Positions 5,371 to 6,883 of a DNA stretch of 6,883 bases are shown here, piece by piece. Made by a program: the position numbers and the translations under genes. The DNA is from an uncultured Acetatifactor sp. GTDB lineage: Bacteria; Bacillota; Clostridia; Lachnospirales; Lachnospiraceae. Where the stretch lies: NCBI GenBank assembly GCA_910577185.1, contig CAJTLR010000114.1, positions 1 through 6,883 on the forward strand. Reading direction: 5' to 3'. Below the pieces are notes generated by a model. The model searched no databases and was not told the origin of the DNA. It saw only the letters and a list, made by a program, of their open reading frames with translations. The first letter of the stretch is position 1. Each line of letters opens with the position of its first letter.

Positions 5371-6598
5371 ACAAAATTTCCCCTTTCCGCCTCTTTTTTT
5401 CATAGACAGCCACTGTGAGCAGAACCAGTATAACTGCCAGTGCCGTATACATCCCCTTATTCAGGCACAGCTGCCCCAGCTCCTCCGCATACCTGCCGTA
5501 GCTGCCGAAAGTGTTCCAGCGGGTCACCAGTTTCCAGCCAAAATTTCCTGTCAGCGTAGTGGCTGAAAGCACCGAGCCGAATGCCCATGCCAGCAGGACC
5601 GGTATAGCCAGAAGTGTCTCTGTTGCCTCCGTAAGTAAAAAAGTAGCTCCAAGCACCACCATAATCACAGGCAGCAGCCACAGAAAGCTGTATTTGGCAA
5701 ATGCCAGAGTGTCCGCCTGGATTCCTGCCTGGCCTGCGGCATACACACAAGGCATCTGCATCAGCAGCGCACACAGAAGCACCGGTACAAAACACATCAC
5801 CACATTGGCCAGATAGCGGCACCCAATCAGAGCGGCACCGGAAACGGACCGGCTGCGGATAAGCTCTGCCGTTTTCGCCCTTTTATCCTTCAGACAGCCG
5901 GAAACTCCCACAAATATAGGCAGGATGGCAAGAAAAATGCACGCATAATCGCAGAACAGCCGCATCTGCGCACCGCTGACCTTGTCTTCTTCACACAGTT
6001 CCCGGTAATGTTCCAGAGCATCCTCATAGGTCAGAGCCGCAATTCCTCTTTTTTCATAGGATGATTTCTGATAATAGCTTCCGGAACCTACGATTTCATA
6101 GGCTTTCGCCATCACTTGTTCAAATTCTTCGTAGCTAAGATCTTCCCTGAGGGGAAGGCGCCACATTTCCGCTTCCGAATACTCCGCGGCGCTTTCTTTT
6201 GTCCCCATCTGGTAAACCTCCGTCCAGTACGCCACATTCTCCTCTGCCATCTGATCAAATTCCATACCCGTGCACTGCTGCATTGCGCGCTTAAGCACTT
6301 CCTGTTCTTCCTCATTCAGGGTCACTTCCTTATAAAAACCGAAAGGATAGGTGGCAAACCGATTGGACAACAGTTCCTGAAACAGTGTCTCCAAGCCGCT
6401 TTGCATGATCATTCTCTCATCACTGGAATATCCGTACCCATAGCTTTCCTGACCGGGCTGCGGCTCAGACAGCCGATCCGTCCATTCCACATCGCTCATC
6501 TGGCCGGTGATAAACAACACGAATGTAGCCAGATAGACATAATACACCAGACTTTTTGCAATCTTCCTGCACTCCTTCAGAAATAATGCTCCTATCAT
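5342..6598 (-). CDS. ABC-2 type transporter permease with large extracytoplasmic domain
   Basis: This 418-residue integral membrane protein starts at an ATG that shares the ATGA overlap with the ATPase stop, and has AAAGGAAG about ten bases upstream. The N-terminus (MIGALFLKECRKIAKS) is the cytoplasmic helix seen before the first membrane segment of ABC-2 permeases. Segment 1 is at about 17-33. A large acidic domain rich in Glu and Tyr (about 35-210) should lie outside the membrane. Five more segments follow, at about 212-234, 258-284, 302-325, 326-347 and 382-399, then a basic C-terminal tail (YEKKRRKGEILYGKL). The loop LKDKRAKTAELIRSRSVSG (about 236-254) between segments 2 and 3 matches the cytoplasmic coupling region of this superfamily. 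The outer domain may recognise substrate. The gene is intact and markedly GC-richer than the genes to its left. Confidence 0.85.
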   Translation of the reverse strand: MIGALFLKECRKIAKSLVYYVYLATFVLFITGQMSDVEWTDRLSEPQPGQESYGYGYSSDERMIMQSGLETLFQELLSNRFATYPFGFYKEVTLNEEEQEVLKRAMQQCTGMEFDQMAEENVAYWTEVYQMGTKESAAEYSEAEMWRLPLREDLSYEEFEQVMAKAYEIVGSGSYYQKSSYEKRGIAALTYEDALEHYRELCEEDKVSGAQMRLFCDYACIFLAILPIFVGVSGCLKDKRAKTAELIRSRSVSGAALIGCRYLANVVMCFVPVLLCALLMQMPCVYAAGQAGIQADTLAFAKYSFLWLLPVIMVVLGATFLLTEATETLLAIPVLLAWAFGSVLSATTLTGNFGWKLVTRWNTFGSYGRYAEELGQLCLNKGMYTALAVILVLLTVAVYEKKRRKGEILYGKLRKNNS

Positions 6599-6883
6599 GC
6601 CTGTTCACTTCCTTTCTGCACAGGCGTCGCGGATATGCTGTGCATCAGAAACATATAGGCATCCTCCACATCTGCGCTGCAGGACTTCGCTTCCGCCAAT
6701 GGCATACTCTCCGCAATGATTCTGACGGTAGCAGTGCTTCCTGTATTCAATATGCCTGTTACAATAAAACGTTCTTTTAATCCATCCAGTTCTCGCGCCG
6801 AAACCTCCGCCGAGTAAACCTTGTTCTCCACCAGCTTCAGAAGAGACTCCACCGTTCCACGGAAAACCACCTCCCCATGATTC
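6595..6883 (-). CDS. ABC transporter ATP-binding protein, C-terminal part
   Basis: The frame is open to the right edge of the window, so only about the last 95 residues are seen; the Walker A, signature and Walker B motifs lie outside. The visible start HGEVVFRGTVESLL is the strand-turn-helix that follows the H-loop in ABC-2 type ATPases (G.(I/V)VF.G(T)..(D/E)LL). The rest is the variable C-terminal domain, ending with DVEDAYMFLMHS, which corresponds to the conserved (L/V)ED.(Y/F) helix near the end of BcrA/YxlF-like subunits. The GTG at 6870 is internal, not a start. The stop overlaps the next start in an ATGA quartet, the usual sign of translational coupling. It should supply ATP hydrolysis for the two following permeases. 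The promoter lies outside the window. Confidence 0.8.
   Translation of the reverse strand, partial: NHGEVVFRGTVESLLKLVENKVYSAEVSARELDGLKERFIVTGILNTGSTATVRIIAESMPLAEAKSCSADVEDAYMFLMHSISATPVQKGSEQA

Noticed and set aside
6116..6586. Plus-strand open frame of 156 codons.
   Set aside because: It is antisense to the large permease, which has strong start signals, coupling and a membrane topology that make sense.

Overview
The window looks like an accessory, partly decayed stretch of a Clostridia genome, perhaps Lachnospiraceae. The signs are AGGAGG-type ribosome binding sites, an AT-rich left part, a lipoprotein with repeated CxxC units, HxlR and Xre regulators and an IS4-type transposase. The assignment rests on gene style, not on a marker gene. 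Base composition changes across the window. Hand counts of single lines give about 38% G+C at 541-600 and 60% at 5041-5100, so the right-hand ABC operon and the left-hand genes probably have different histories.

Left part (1-1822). A partial gene of unknown function runs in from the left edge. It is followed by a small acidic protein whose stop overlaps the start of a DUF4238-family gene. The DUF4238 gene is broken by an in-frame TGA and loses its 3' end at about 1050. There it meets, tail to tail, an HxlR-family regulator on the minus strand, whose reading frame runs on into antisense DUF4238 sequence. The HxlR gene is divergent from an amidohydrolase relic that keeps a good promoter, ribosome binding site and start, but has lost most of its first half, carries a frameshift and is cut short.

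Middle part (1823-3450). A 327-residue lipoprotein with three 26-residue cysteine repeats is transcribed leftwards from a strong-looking promoter and ends at a hairpin. It is divergent from a 105-residue Xre-type regulator. The 150-base gap between them holds four TTGA(A/T)AC half-sites about 36-37 bases apart. This is the most interesting regulatory structure in the window, and suggests that the Xre protein controls both itself and the lipoprotein.

Decay zone (3450-4746). Three unrelated fragments are packed together: an IS4-type transposase relic with two stops, two frameshifts and a changed catalytic residue; the 3' end of an unrecognised plus-strand gene; and a short tyrosine-recombinase fragment with the HTLRYTFATRC box. 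Perfect palindromes lie between this zone and the next operon.

Right part (4747-6883). Three overlapping minus-strand genes form an ABC export operon: the C-terminus of an ATPase, a 418-residue permease with a large extracytoplasmic domain, and a second small permease. They look intact and translationally coupled.

I did not find a clearly new defence or metabolic system. The best leads are the Xre/lipoprotein operator array, the small-protein/DUF4238 pair, and the HxlR gene with its altered C-terminus.
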